Assembly (NCBI RefSeq): GCF_025399895.1
Contig: NZ_JAODUA010000010.1
Location: 186,001-250,000 of the forward strand
Source: Streptomyces sp. ASQP_92
GTDB taxonomy: Bacteria > Actinomycetota > Actinomycetes > Streptomycetales > Streptomycetaceae
Direction: 5' to 3'
DNA length: 64,000 bases
The notes beneath the pieces are model-generated. The model was not told the DNA's origin, searched no databases, and worked only from the letters and a program-made list of their open reading frames with translations. Positions 40,149 to 48,818 of the stretch are shown piece after piece. Position 1 is the stretch's first letter, and each line of letters starts with the position of its first letter. Position numbers and translations under genes: made by a program.

Positions 40149-42956
40149 ATGGTGTCCCCCCTGGTGCTCGCACTGATCTGTGCCGGATATGCCACCGGCG
40201 CATTCCTGGGCTGGGGCTCCTCCGAACTCGCCCAGATCATGGGCGACTTCGGGCTCTCCTTCGCCGCCCTGATCGCGGCGATCTCCTGTCTGCGCTACGC
40301 GCGCGGCGGCGCGACCGGCAGCGAGAGCAGCTTTCGCCCGGCCTGGCTGCTGTTCTCCTTCTCCTCCGCCATGGCCGCCTGCGGCAACGGCGTCTGGGGC
40401 TGGTACGAGGTGGTGCTGCGGCGGGAGATGCCGATGTTCTCGGCCGCCGACTTCTTCTTCCTCTGCTTCGCACCGCCCGCCATCGTGGGCCTGCTCGTTC
40501 TCGCCAAACGCCCTGTCACCAGGGCGGGTTGGGTCTGCCTGGCGCTCGACTCCTGGCTCATCGGCGGCTCGCTGCTCACCTTGTCCTGGAGCCTGGCCCT
40601 CGCCAGCACGGCCCGCGAGGGCGAGGGCGTGGCCCACGCCACTCTCACGCTCGCCTATCCGCTGCTCGACATCGTGCTCGTCAGCATGGTGCTCGCGCTG
40701 CACTTCCGGCGCTCCTCGGCCAACCGGTCCGCGGTGAACACCGCCATCGCGGCGCTCGCCCTGACCGTCCTGTGCGACGCCCTGTTCACCTCGCCGCTGC
40801 TGCGCGAGCACTACCGCTCGGGCCAGCTCCTGGACGCCGGCTGGTTCGCCGGCTCCCTGCTGCTCGCCTACGCGCCCTGGGGCGCCCGCAGGCTTCCCCC
40901 GGCGCCGCCGCGCAGGCCCGCCGTCGCCCCCCGGGGCGCCCGCCCCTCCGCCGTGCGACCCCGCCCGTACTCCCAGCCGGCCACCCGGCCGCTCGCCAGC
41001 TCCCTGGCCGCGCTCACGCCGTACCTCGCGGCCGCCGTGTGCACCCTGGGGATCCTCTACAACGTCATCGAGGGCCACCGGGTGGACCGGATGGTGGTCT
41101 TCACCGGGTGCACCGTGGTGCTCGCCCTGGTGATCCGCCAGGGGATCATGCTGCTCGACAACATCGCGCTCACCCATGAACTGGCCCAGAAGGAGAACCA
41201 CTTCCGCTCCCTGGTGCAGGGGTCGAGCGACGTCATCATGATCGCCGCGCCCACCGGAATGCTGCGCTACGTCAGCCCCGCCGCGGCGGGGGTCTACGGG
41301 CGGGACGCGGAAGAGCTGGTCGGCTCCGAACTGGCCTCGCTCATCCACCCGGAGGACCTGGGCCGGGTGGTGCACGAGGTGCGCCGGTTTCTGGCGGCGC
41401 CGCCCGCCGAGGAGCCCACGACGCGGATCGAGTGCCGCTTCAAGTCGGGGACCGGCGAGTGGCTCAACGTCGAGTCGACCGTCAACCGCCATCAGGGCGG
41501 GCTCATTCTCAACAGCCGTGACGTGACCGAACGGGTGCGCCTGCAAGCCCAGTTGGAGCACAACGCCGAGCACGACCCGCTGACCGACCTGCCCAACCGC
41601 GCCCTGTTCACCAAGCGGGTGCGCAAGGCGCTCGGCGGTCGCCGCAGCTCCGACCCCGGCACCGCCGTGCTCTTCATCGACCTCGACGGCTTCAAGCAGG
41701 TCAACGACACCATCGGCCACCAGGCCGGCGACGAACTGCTCATCCAGGCCGCCCGCAGGCTCCAGGAGTCGGTACGGGCCGGCGACACCGCCGCCCGGCT
41801 CGGCGGCGACGAGTTCGCCGCCCTGATCCTCGGCGACGGCACCCGCGACCCGGCGGCCCGCGAGTACCAGGTCAGGGAGATCGCCGACCGGCTGCGCCTC
41901 ACCCTGTCGCAGCCGTACCAGATCGACGGCAACGATGTCCGGGTCGCCGCCTCCATCGGCGTCGCCTTCGCCGAGCCGGGCGTCGGCGCCGGGGAACTGC
42001 TGCGCAACGCCGACCTCGCGATGTACCGCGCCAAGAAGGGCGGCAAGAACCGGGTCGAGCTGTACGCCCCGCAGATGCAGGCCGAGGTGGTCCGCAAGAC
42101 CGAACTCGCGGGCCGTCTGCGCACCGCCCTGAACGAGGGCGAGTTCGCGATCCTGCACCAGCCCGTCGTCGACCTCACCACCGGCGAGGTCTTCGCCGTC
42201 GCGGCCCAGGCCAGGTGGAGATCGGCCCAGGGCATCCTGTTCACCCCGGCCGAATTCCTCCGGGTCGCCGACGAGAGCGAGCGCGCCGCCGAGCTCGGCC
42301 GCTGGCTGCTCGAAGAGGCCGTGGAGCTGGCCGCGGAACGGATGCGGGCCGGTCACACGGCGCCCGTGTCGGTCCGCCTCTCGGCCCGCCGGCTGCTCGA
42401 CAAGTCCATGCCGCTCGGCTCCGTGGAGGCTCTGCTGGCCCGGCACGGGCTGCCCTCCGGCGCGCTGATCATCGAGCTGGCCGACAGCGACCCGAGGATC
42501 TCCTTCGACGAGCTGGAGCGGCGTCTGGTGAGCCTGCGCAGAGCGGGCGTACGCATCGCGCTCGACGGGTTCGGCAGCGGCTACGCGGCGATCAACGCGC
42601 TGCGCCGGCTCCCCATCGACCTGCTGAAGCTGGACCGGGGACTCGTCGAGGGCGTCGTCGAATCGGCCCGACTGCACAAGATCACCGCGGGGCTGCTCCG
42701 GATCGCCTGCGACCTCGGCATGGAGTCGGTGGCCGACGGTGTGGACGTACCCGAGCAGGTCCTGGCGCTGCGCGCCATGGGGTGCACCCACGGGCAGGGC
42801 ATGGCGTTCTCCGGCCCGCTGGACGAGTTCCGGCTGCGGCGGGCCCTGCGGCGGGGGGAGTACCCGGTGCCGGGCGGGGCCGCGCTGCCCGTGCTCAGTG
42901 GCCGGAGCGGACCCCTGCTCGGCTCACATAATGAGACGCCCGTCCCACCTACTTGA
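40149..42956 (+). CDS. Membrane PAS-GGDEF-EAL protein with intact GGDEF and degenerate EAL
   Basis: 935 residues from ATG 40149 (GGAGGCGG upstream; longer frames from 39876 have poor codon bias). Nine or ten membrane segments in the first ~330 residues, a PAS domain (NHFRSLVQGSSDVIMIAAPTG), then GGDEF at residues 552-556 (RLGGDEFAALI) preceded by RAGD, a correctly spaced RxxD inhibitory site. The EAL part has lost key residues: AAQARW for EALxRW, VRLSA for NVSP, DGFGSGYAAI for DDFGTGYSSL. So it should make c-di-GMP and probably not degrade it. I recall a similar protein in S. coelicolor (SCO5511, possibly CdgF), unchecked. The ilvB promoter overlaps its 3' end. Confidence 0.87.
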   Translation: MVSPLVLALICAGYATGAFLGWGSSELAQIMGDFGLSFAALIAAISCLRYARGGATGSESSFRPAWLLFSFSSAMAACGNGVWGWYEVVLRREMPMFSAADFFFLCFAPPAIVGLLVLAKRPVTRAGWVCLALDSWLIGGSLLTLSWSLALASTAREGEGVAHATLTLAYPLLDIVLVSMVLALHFRRSSANRSAVNTAIAALALTVLCDALFTSPLLREHYRSGQLLDAGWFAGSLLLAYAPWGARRLPPAPPRRPAVAPRGARPSAVRPRPYSQPATRPLASSLAALTPYLAAAVCTLGILYNVIEGHRVDRMVVFTGCTVVLALVIRQGIMLLDNIALTHELAQKENHFRSLVQGSSDVIMIAAPTGMLRYVSPAAAGVYGRDAEELVGSELASLIHPEDLGRVVHEVRRFLAAPPAEEPTTRIECRFKSGTGEWLNVESTVNRHQGGLILNSRDVTERVRLQAQLEHNAEHDPLTDLPNRALFTKRVRKALGGRRSSDPGTAVLFIDLDGFKQVNDTIGHQAGDELLIQAARRLQESVRAGDTAARLGGDEFAALILGDGTRDPAAREYQVREIADRLRLTLSQPYQIDGNDVRVAASIGVAFAEPGVGAGELLRNADLAMYRAKKGGKNRVELYAPQMQAEVVRKTELAGRLRTALNEGEFAILHQPVVDLTTGEVFAVAAQARWRSAQGILFTPAEFLRVADESERAAELGRWLLEEAVELAAERMRAGHTAPVSVRLSARRLLDKSMPLGSVEALLARHGLPSGALIIELADSDPRISFDELERRLVSLRRAGVRIALDGFGSGYAAINALRRLPIDLLKLDRGLVEGVVESARLHKITAGLLRIACDLGMESVADGVDVPEQVLALRAMGCTHGQGMAFSGPLDEFRLRRALRRGEYPVPGGAALPVLSGRSGPLLGSHNETPVPPT
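42927..42932 (+). promoter_or_regulatory. Likely -10 element (CATAAT) of the ilvBNC promoter
   Basis: CATAAT in an A/T-rich patch inside the last 30 bases of the preceding gene. Transcription from about 42940 would give a leader of ~170 nt including the leader peptide and attenuator. TTGACA at 42953-42958 looks like a -35 box but has no -10 at the right distance. Confidence 0.4.
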
Positions 42957-42989
42957 CACCACCTGCGCGCCGGGGGGAGGGTCAATGCC

Positions 42990-43031
42990 ATGCGCACCCG
43001 AATTCTCGTACTTGGAAAGCGCGTCGGCTGA
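42990..43031 (+). CDS. ilvB leader peptide (attenuation), 13 residues
   Basis: ATG at 42990 with GGGAGG nine bases upstream encodes MRTRILVLGKRVG and stops at 43029-43031. It contains Ile-Leu-Val-Leu in a row plus another Val, exactly the end-product amino acids of the pathway, in codons (ATT, CTC, GTA, CTT) that include A- and T-ending ones rare in this genome. An intrinsic terminator starts 43 bases after its stop and ilvB follows. Ribosome stalling at these codons when branched-chain aminoacyl-tRNA is scarce would favour an antiterminator. Similar leader peptides are known before ilvB in actinobacteria. Confidence 0.88.
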   Translation: MRTRILVLGKRVG

Positions 43032-43074
43032 AGCGGGGCCCCATGCAGGCTCCGCAGACCGCACCCGACGCGCT

Positions 43075-43108
43075 CCCCTCGCTTGCCTCACGGCACGAGG
43101 GGTTTTTT
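43075..43108 (+). terminator. Attenuator terminator upstream of ilvB
   Basis: CCCCTCG (43075-43081) pairs with CGAGGGG (43096-43102); TGCC (43084-43087) with GGCA (43092-43095); followed by six Ts (43103-43108) and GTTG. One of the few clean U-run terminators in this GC-rich window, and it lies before, not after, the gene. Segment GCGGGGCCCC near 43034-43042 could contribute to an alternative fold. Confidence 0.88.
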
Positions 43109-43189
43109 GTTGCACTGGCACCCCTCAAGCACCACCGCGATCTCGACCACACCACCGCGAACACCCTGAGCTTCGAGAAGAGAATGCCG

Positions 43190-45052
43190 ATGACCGAGCA
43201 GGCCACCGGGGCCCACCATCCGCAGCCGCGGCCCCGTAACGGCGGACACCAGTCCGCGACCGTTGAGCACGTCACGGGCGCGAAGTCCCTCATCCGTTCT
43301 CTCGAGGAAGTCGGGGCGGAGGTCGTGTTCGGGATCCCCGGCGGCGCCATCCTCCCGGCGTACGACCCGATGATGGACTCCACCCGGGTCCGCCACGTCC
43401 TGGTCCGCCACGAGCAGGGCGCGGGCCACGCCGCGACCGGATACGCCCAGGCCACCGGCAAGGTCGGGGTCTGCATGGCGACGTCGGGTCCCGGTGCCAC
43501 CAACCTGGTCACGCCGATCGCGGACGCCCACATGGACTCGGTGCCGCTGGTCGCGATCACCGGTCAGGTCTCCTCCCAGGCGATCGGCACCGACGCCTTC
43601 CAGGAGGCGGACATCGTCGGCATCACGATGCCGATCACCAAGCACAACTTCCTGGTCACCAAGGCCGAGGACATCCCGCGCACCATCGCCGAGGCCTTCC
43701 ACATCGCCTCGACGGGCCGTCCGGGCCCGGTCCTGGTCGACATCGCCAAGGACGCGCTCCAGGCGCAGACCACGTTCTCCTGGCCGCCCGGCACCGACCT
43801 GCCCGGCTACCGCCCGGTCACCAAGCCGCACGCCAAGCAGATCCGCGAGGCGGCCAAGCTGATCGTGTCGGCCAAGCGCCCCGTCCTGTACGTCGGCGGC
43901 GGCGTCCTGAAGTCCGGCGCGACCGCCGAGCTGAAGGTCCTCGCGGAGCTCACCGGGGCGCCCGTCACCACCACCCTGATGGCGCTCGGCGCCTTCCCCG
44001 ACAGCCACCCGCAGCACGTGGGCATGCCCGGCATGCACGGTGCGGTCACCGCCGTCACCGCCTTGCAGAAGTCGGACCTGCTCATCGCGCTCGGCACCCG
44101 CTTCGACGACCGCGTCACCGGCAAGCTGGACAGCTTCGCGCCGTTCGCCAAGGTCATCCACGCGGACATCGACCCGGCCGAGATCGGCAAGAACCGCGCG
44201 GTCGACGTCCCGATCGTGGGCGACGCCCGCGAGGTCATCGCCGACCTGATCCAGGCCGTCCAGGCCGAGTACTCCGAGGGCCACAAGGGCGACTACACCG
44301 CCTGGTGGAAGGATCTCGAACGCTGGCGGGAGACCTACCCGCTGGGCTACGACGAGCCCCACGACGGCACGCTCTCCCCGCAGCGCGTCATCCAGCGCAT
44401 CGGTGAGCTCGCCGACCCCGACACCATCTACGCGGCCGGTGTCGGCCAGCACCAGATGTGGGCCGCCCACTTCGTCAACTACGAACTCCCCGCCACCTGG
44501 CTGAACTCGGGCGGCGCCGGAACCATGGGCTACGCGGTCCCGGCCGCGATGGGCGCCAAGGCCGGTCAGCCCGACCGCATGGTCTGGGCGATCGACGGCG
44601 ACGGCTGCTTCCAGATGACCAACCAGGAACTCACCACCTGCGCGCTGAACAACATCCCGATCAAGGTCGCCATCATCAACAACGGCGCCCTCGGGATGGT
44701 CCGCCAGTGGCAGACCCTGTTCTACAACCAGCGCTACTCCAACACGGTCCTGCACTCCGGCCCGGAGGACGGCATCGCCGAGCAGGGCAGGCCCAGCGGC
44801 GGCACCCGCGTCCCGGACTTCGTCAAGCTGTCCGAGGCGATGGGCTGTTACGCGATCCGCTGCGAGCGCCCCGAGGACCTGGACAAGGCCATCCAGGAGG
44901 CCAACTCGATCAACGACCGCCCCGTCGTGATCGACTTCATCGTCCACGAGGACGCCCAGGTGTGGCCGATGGTCGCCGCCGGCACCTCCAACGACGAGGT
45001 CATGGCCGCCCGCGGAGTCCGTCCCGACTTCGGCGACAACGAAGACGACTGA
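43190..45052 (+). CDS. ilvB: Acetolactate synthase large (catalytic) subunit
   Basis: Thiamine-diphosphate enzyme, 620 residues, forming acetolactate or acetohydroxybutyrate from pyruvate. Catalytic Glu is in RHEQGAGHAATGYA; the TPP/Mg motif is AIDGDGCFQMTNQEL...NNGALG; FAD region in the middle (RPVLYVGGGVLKSG, GMHGAVTAVTAL). ATG 43190 is preferred over the ATG at 43184 because GAGAAG lies nine bases upstream of the former. Regulated by the leader peptide and attenuator at 42990-43108. ilvN follows after 26 bases and ilvC after that, giving ilvBNC. Confidence 0.97.
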   Translation: MTEQATGAHHPQPRPRNGGHQSATVEHVTGAKSLIRSLEEVGAEVVFGIPGGAILPAYDPMMDSTRVRHVLVRHEQGAGHAATGYAQATGKVGVCMATSGPGATNLVTPIADAHMDSVPLVAITGQVSSQAIGTDAFQEADIVGITMPITKHNFLVTKAEDIPRTIAEAFHIASTGRPGPVLVDIAKDALQAQTTFSWPPGTDLPGYRPVTKPHAKQIREAAKLIVSAKRPVLYVGGGVLKSGATAELKVLAELTGAPVTTTLMALGAFPDSHPQHVGMPGMHGAVTAVTALQKSDLLIALGTRFDDRVTGKLDSFAPFAKVIHADIDPAEIGKNRAVDVPIVGDAREVIADLIQAVQAEYSEGHKGDYTAWWKDLERWRETYPLGYDEPHDGTLSPQRVIQRIGELADPDTIYAAGVGQHQMWAAHFVNYELPATWLNSGGAGTMGYAVPAAMGAKAGQPDRMVWAIDGDGCFQMTNQELTTCALNNIPIKVAIINNGALGMVRQWQTLFYNQRYSNTVLHSGPEDGIAEQGRPSGGTRVPDFVKLSEAMGCYAIRCERPEDLDKAIQEANSINDRPVVIDFIVHEDAQVWPMVAAGTSNDEVMAARGVRPDFGDNEDD

Positions 45053-45078
45053 GAGCTGTAGGAAGAGGTAAGAGGCTC

Positions 45079-45606
45079 ATGTCCACCAAGCACACGCTCT
45101 CGGTCCTGGTCGAGAACACCCCCGGCATCCTGGCCCGGATCGCCGCCCTTTTCTCCCGCCGCGGCTTCAACATCGACTCGCTCGCGGTCGGTGTCACCGA
45201 ACACCCCGACATTTCCCGCATCACCATCGTGGTCAATGTCGAGGACCTGCCCCTGGAGCAGGTGACCAAGCAGCTCAACAAGCTCGTCAACGTCCTGAAG
45301 ATCGTCGAACTCGAGCCCGGCGCTGCGATCCAGCGCGAGCTCGTCCTGGTGAAGGTGCGTGCCGACAACGAAACGCGCTCCCAGATCGTCGAGATCGTCC
45401 AGCTGTTCCGCGCCAAGACCGTGGACGTCTCGCCCGAGGCCGTGACCATCGAGGCCACCGGCGGGGCCGACAAGCTGGAGGCGATGCTGAAGATGCTGGA
45501 GCAGTTCGGCATCAAGGAGCTCGTCCAGTCCGGCACGATCGCCATAGGGCGCGGCTCCCGGTCCATCACGGACCGTTCGCTGCGCGCCCTGGACCGCAGC
45601 GCCTGA
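45079..45606 (+). CDS. ilvN: Acetolactate synthase small (regulatory) subunit
   Basis: 175 residues. N-terminal ACT domain (TLSVLVENTPGILARIAALFSRRGFNIDSLAVG) that binds valine for feedback inhibition, and a C-terminal ALS_ss_C domain (QRELVLVKVRADNETRSQIVEIV). Stimulates IlvB and confers end-product control. ATG at 45079 with GGAAGAGGTAAGAGG upstream. Sits between ilvB and ilvC. Confidence 0.97.
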   Translation: MSTKHTLSVLVENTPGILARIAALFSRRGFNIDSLAVGVTEHPDISRITIVVNVEDLPLEQVTKQLNKLVNVLKIVELEPGAAIQRELVLVKVRADNETRSQIVEIVQLFRAKTVDVSPEAVTIEATGGADKLEAMLKMLEQFGIKELVQSGTIAIGRGSRSITDRSLRALDRSA

Positions 45607-45713
45607 GCCCCGCCGACCGGGCCCGACCCGCCCGCATCGCGAGACTCACCCATTCCTCACTCATCCCCACCGATACGGTGGACGCAACACCAGCACACCA
45701 AGGAGATATCCCA

Positions 45714-46715
45714 GTGGCCGAGCTGTTCTACGACGACGATGCCGACCTGTCCATCATCCAGGGCCGCAAGGTCGCGGTGATCGGTTACGGCAGCCAGGGC
45801 CACGCCCACGCGCTGTCGCTCCGTGACTCGGGTGTCGACGTCCGTGTCGGTCTGCACGAGGGCTCCAAGTCCAAGGCGAAGGCCGAGGAGCAGGGCCTGC
45901 GCGTGGTGACGCCGTCCGAGGCGGCCGCCGAGGCCGACGTCATCATGATCCTGGTTCCGGACCCGCTCCAGGCCCAGGTCTACGAGGAGTCCATCAAGGA
46001 CAACCTGAAGGACGGCGACGCGCTGTTCTTCGGCCACGGCCTCAACATCCGCTTCGGCTTCATCAAGCCCCCGGCCGATGTGACCGTCGCGATGGTCGCG
46101 CCCAAGGGCCCCGGTCACCTGGTGCGCCGCCAGTACGAGGAGGGCCGCGGCGTTCCGTGCATCGTGGCCGTCGAGCAGGACCCGCAGGGCAACGGCCTGG
46201 AGCTGGCGCTCTCGTACGCCAAGGGCATCGGCGGCACCCGGGCGGGCGTCATCAAGACGACCTTCACCGAGGAGACCGAGACCGACCTGTTCGGTGAGCA
46301 GGCCGTGCTCTGCGGCGGCACCGCCGCGCTGGTCAAGGCGGGCTTCGAGACGCTGACCGAGGCCGGCTACCAGCCGGAGATCGCCTACTTCGAGTGCCTC
46401 CACGAGCTGAAGCTGATCGTGGACCTCATGTACGAGGGCGGCCTGGAGAAGATGCGCTGGTCGATCTCCGAGACGGCCGAGTGGGGCGACTACGTCACCG
46501 GCCCGCGGATCATCACCGCCGACACCAAGGCGGAGATGAAGAAGGTCCTCGCCGAGATCCAGGACGGCACGTTCGCCAAGAACTGGATGGAGGAGTACCA
46601 CGGCGGTCTGAAGAAGTACAACGAGTACAAGACCCAGGACTCCGAGCACCTCCTGGAGACCACCGGCAAGGAGCTGCGCAAGCTCATGAGCTGGGTGCAG
46701 AACGACGAGGCGTAA
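45714..46715 (+). CDS. ilvC: Ketol-acid reductoisomerase, class I (short)
   Basis: 333 residues. Converts acetolactate to 2,3-dihydroxyisovalerate with Mg2+ and NADPH. Rossmann motif VAVIGYGSQGHAHALSLRDSG with a phosphate-binding Ser pair downstream; Mg ligands fall in TFTEETETDLFGEQ and AYFECLHELKLIVDL. The GTG at 45714 has AAGGAGAT seven bases upstream. Last gene of ilvBNC; a strong GC hairpin follows at 46727-46763. Confidence 0.97.
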   Translation: MAELFYDDDADLSIIQGRKVAVIGYGSQGHAHALSLRDSGVDVRVGLHEGSKSKAKAEEQGLRVVTPSEAAAEADVIMILVPDPLQAQVYEESIKDNLKDGDALFFGHGLNIRFGFIKPPADVTVAMVAPKGPGHLVRRQYEEGRGVPCIVAVEQDPQGNGLELALSYAKGIGGTRAGVIKTTFTEETETDLFGEQAVLCGGTAALVKAGFETLTEAGYQPEIAYFECLHELKLIVDLMYEGGLEKMRWSISETAEWGDYVTGPRIITADTKAEMKKVLAEIQDGTFAKNWMEEYHGGLKKYNEYKTQDSEHLLETTGKELRKLMSWVQNDEA

Positions 46716-46726
46716 GCCTGCCGTCA

Positions 46727-46763
46727 GCGGGGTCGGGCACGGTATCCGTGTCCGACCCCGCTG
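46727..46763 (+). terminator. GC-rich hairpin after ilvC
   Basis: AGCGGGGTCGG-G-CACGG pairs with CCGTG-T-CCGACCCCGCT around a TAT loop: 16 pairs, one mismatch. No U-run, as is common for streptomycete terminators. Eleven bases after the ilvC stop. Confidence 0.75.
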
Positions 46764-47135
46764 GTATCGCACGACCCTGGACACCACGTCCAACCCCCAT
46801 CGGGTGATCCTGCCTTCACGGCGGAGAACCCTCGGGGGAGCGGCACTACACTGCTCGACAACACATATACGCGTCAGGCCCACAGCGTCGTGCGTCTTCC
46901 ACGCGGTACAAGCGACCCCGAGGAATTGCAGGCACGCCCCCACGCCGCCCGGCACGCGCCCTCGCCGCACCGGCCCAAGGCCCAAGTAGCTCCGCTACGA
47001 GGACCTTCGTCCGGCACACCGAGAGCACGCACCGAACGACGCGGGAACGCACCCGAAATTCCCCGGCGCCGCTTCCCCCTCCACCGCCTGCGGCCGTCGG
47101 GACGGCCGTCCGCAAAGGATTCAGTGAGGACCCAC
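46764..47135 (+). other. Long non-coding stretch upstream of serA
   Basis: 372 bases without a supported gene. TGGAC-ACCAC-GTCCA (46779-46793) is a perfect inverted repeat near a possible promoter; TACACT at 46847-46852 could be a -10 box. Closer to serA, GTAGC-TCC-GCTAC (46986-46998) and an adjacent GGACCTTCGTCC (47002-47013) can form small hairpins in the leader. A 61-codon frame at 46804-46989 is composition noise. No riboswitch that I can recognise. Confidence 0.5.
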
Positions 47136-48728
47136 GTGAGCTCGAAACCTGTCGTACTCATCGCTGAAGAGCTGTCGCCCGCCACCGTCGACGCCCTCGG
47201 GCCGGACTTCGAGATCCGGCACTGCAACGGAGCCGACCGCGCGGAACTGCTGCCCGCCATCGCCGGTGTCGACGCGATCCTGATCCGCTCGGCCACCAAG
47301 GTCGACGCGGAGGCCATCGCCGCCGCGAAGAAGCTGAAGGTCGTCGCCCGCGCGGGAGTTGGCCTCGACAACGTCGACGTCTCCGCCGCCACCAAGGCCG
47401 GCGTGATGGTCGTGAACGCCCCGACCTCCAACATCGTCACCGCCGCAGAGCTCGCCTGCGGCCTCCTGGTCGCCACCGCGCGCAACATCCCGCAGGCCAA
47501 CACCGCGCTCAAGAACGGCGAGTGGAAGCGCAACAAGTACACCGGCGTCGAGCTCAGCGAGAAGACCCTCGGTGTCGTCGGCCTCGGCCGCATCGGCGTC
47601 CTGGTCGCGCAGCGCATGTCGGCCTTCGGCATGAAGATCGTCGCGTACGACCCCTATGTGCAGCCGGCCCGCGCCGCCCAGATGGGCGTCAAGCTGCTCT
47701 CCCTCGACGAGCTGCTCGCCGTGGCCGACTTCATCACCGTGCACCTGCCCAAGACCCCCGAGACGCTCGGCCTGATCGGCGACGAGGCGCTGCACAAGGT
47801 GCAGCCGCACGTGCGGATCGTGAACGCGGCGCGCGGCGGCATCGTGGACGAGGCCGCCCTGTACTCCGCCCTCAAGGAGGGCCGGGTCGCGGGCGCGGGC
47901 CTCGACGTCTACGCCAAGGAGCCCTGCACGGACTCCCCGCTCTTCGAGCTCGACCAGGTGGTGTGCACCCCGCACCTGGGCGCCTCCACCGACGAGGCCC
48001 AGGAGAAGGCAGGCATCGCCGTCGCCAAGTCCGTACGCCTGGCCCTCGCGGGCGAGTTGGTGCCGGACGCCGTCAACGTCCAGGGCGGCGTGATCGCCGA
48101 GGACGTCAAGCCGGGTCTGCCGCTGGCCGAGCGTCTGGGCCGGATCTTCACCGCCCTCGCGGGCGAGGTCGCGGTGCGGCTCGATGTCGAGGTGTACGGC
48201 GAGATCACCCAGCACGACGTCAAGGTGCTCGAACTCAGCGCGCTCAAGGGGGTGTTCGAGGACGTCGTCGACGAGACGGTCTCCTACGTCAACGCGCCGC
48301 TGTTCGCGCAGGAGCGCGGCGTCGAGGTCCGCCTGACCACCTCCAGCGAGTCGCCCGACCACCGCAATGTGGTGACCGTGCGCGGCACCCTCTCGGACGG
48401 CGAGGAGGTCTCGGTCTCCGGCACCCTGGCCGGCCCCAAGCACCTCCAGAAGGTCGTCGCGATCGGCGAGTTCGACGTGGACCTGGCGCTCGCCGACCAC
48501 ATGCTCGTGCTGCGCTACGAGGACCGTCCCGGCATCGTCGGCACCGTCGGCCGCGTGCTCGGCGAGGCCGGGCTCAACATCGCCGGCATGCAGGTCGCCC
48601 GTGCGGAGGAGGGCGGCGAGGCGCTCGCCGTGCTCACCGTGGACGACACCATCCCGCCGAACGTGCTGGCAGAGGTCGCCGAGGAGATCGGTGCCAACTC
48701 GGCCCGCTCGGTGAACCTGACCGACTGA
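47136..48728 (+). CDS. serA: D-3-phosphoglycerate dehydrogenase (long, ACT-domain form)
   Basis: First step of serine synthesis: 3-phosphoglycerate to 3-phosphohydroxypyruvate with NAD+. 530 residues, the long form like that of Mycobacterium. Rossmann motif VVGLGRIGVLVAQRM (about residue 146-160), catalytic Arg in NAARGGIVDE, Glu in DVYAKEPCTD, His in CTPHLGAST. An intervening ASB domain and a C-terminal ACT domain (MLVLRYEDRPGIVGTVGRVLGEAGLNIAGMQVAR) allow serine feedback. GTG 47136 with TGAGGA upstream. It has a separate long leader from ilvC. Confidence 0.96.
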   Translation: MSSKPVVLIAEELSPATVDALGPDFEIRHCNGADRAELLPAIAGVDAILIRSATKVDAEAIAAAKKLKVVARAGVGLDNVDVSAATKAGVMVVNAPTSNIVTAAELACGLLVATARNIPQANTALKNGEWKRNKYTGVELSEKTLGVVGLGRIGVLVAQRMSAFGMKIVAYDPYVQPARAAQMGVKLLSLDELLAVADFITVHLPKTPETLGLIGDEALHKVQPHVRIVNAARGGIVDEAALYSALKEGRVAGAGLDVYAKEPCTDSPLFELDQVVCTPHLGASTDEAQEKAGIAVAKSVRLALAGELVPDAVNVQGGVIAEDVKPGLPLAERLGRIFTALAGEVAVRLDVEVYGEITQHDVKVLELSALKGVFEDVVDETVSYVNAPLFAQERGVEVRLTTSSESPDHRNVVTVRGTLSDGEEVSVSGTLAGPKHLQKVVAIGEFDVDLALADHMLVLRYEDRPGIVGTVGRVLGEAGLNIAGMQVARAEEGGEALAVLTVDDTIPPNVLAEVAEEIGANSARSVNLTD

Positions 48729-48771
48729 TTCCCCCGCTCACGCGGCCCGTACCCGGCCCGCGGACCTCCGT

Positions 48772-48796
48772 AGACGCTTGTCTTAGACGGATGTCT
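48772..48796. promoter_or_regulatory. Twin TetR-type operator, two AGACNNNNGTCT palindromes
   Basis: AGACGCTTGTCT at 48772-48783 and AGACGGATGTCT at 48785-48796, centres 13 bases apart, 22 bases before the TetR gene at 48819. Identical arms and tandem layout are typical of autoregulated TetR promoters. Confidence 0.7.
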
Positions 48797-48818
48797 GTAT
48801 GCCGGGTACGCTGCTGTC

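Noticed and set aside
39765..42791. 1008-residue minus-strand frame opposite the second GGDEF gene
   Set aside because: Antisense shadow of a clear PAS-GGDEF-EAL gene; its translation has no recognisable domain.
42953..42958. TTGACA as the -35 box of ilvB
   Set aside because: No acceptable -10 hexamer 16-19 bases downstream, only G-rich sequence; the CATAAT at 42927 fits better.
42953..43189. Longer ilvB N-terminus starting at 42953
   Set aside because: It would run through the leader peptide and the attenuator hairpin, and the added residues have no homology; the RBS-supported start is 43190.
46804..46989. 61-codon gene upstream of serA
   Set aside because: No ribosome site, non-Streptomyces codon pattern, and it overlaps likely promoter sequence.
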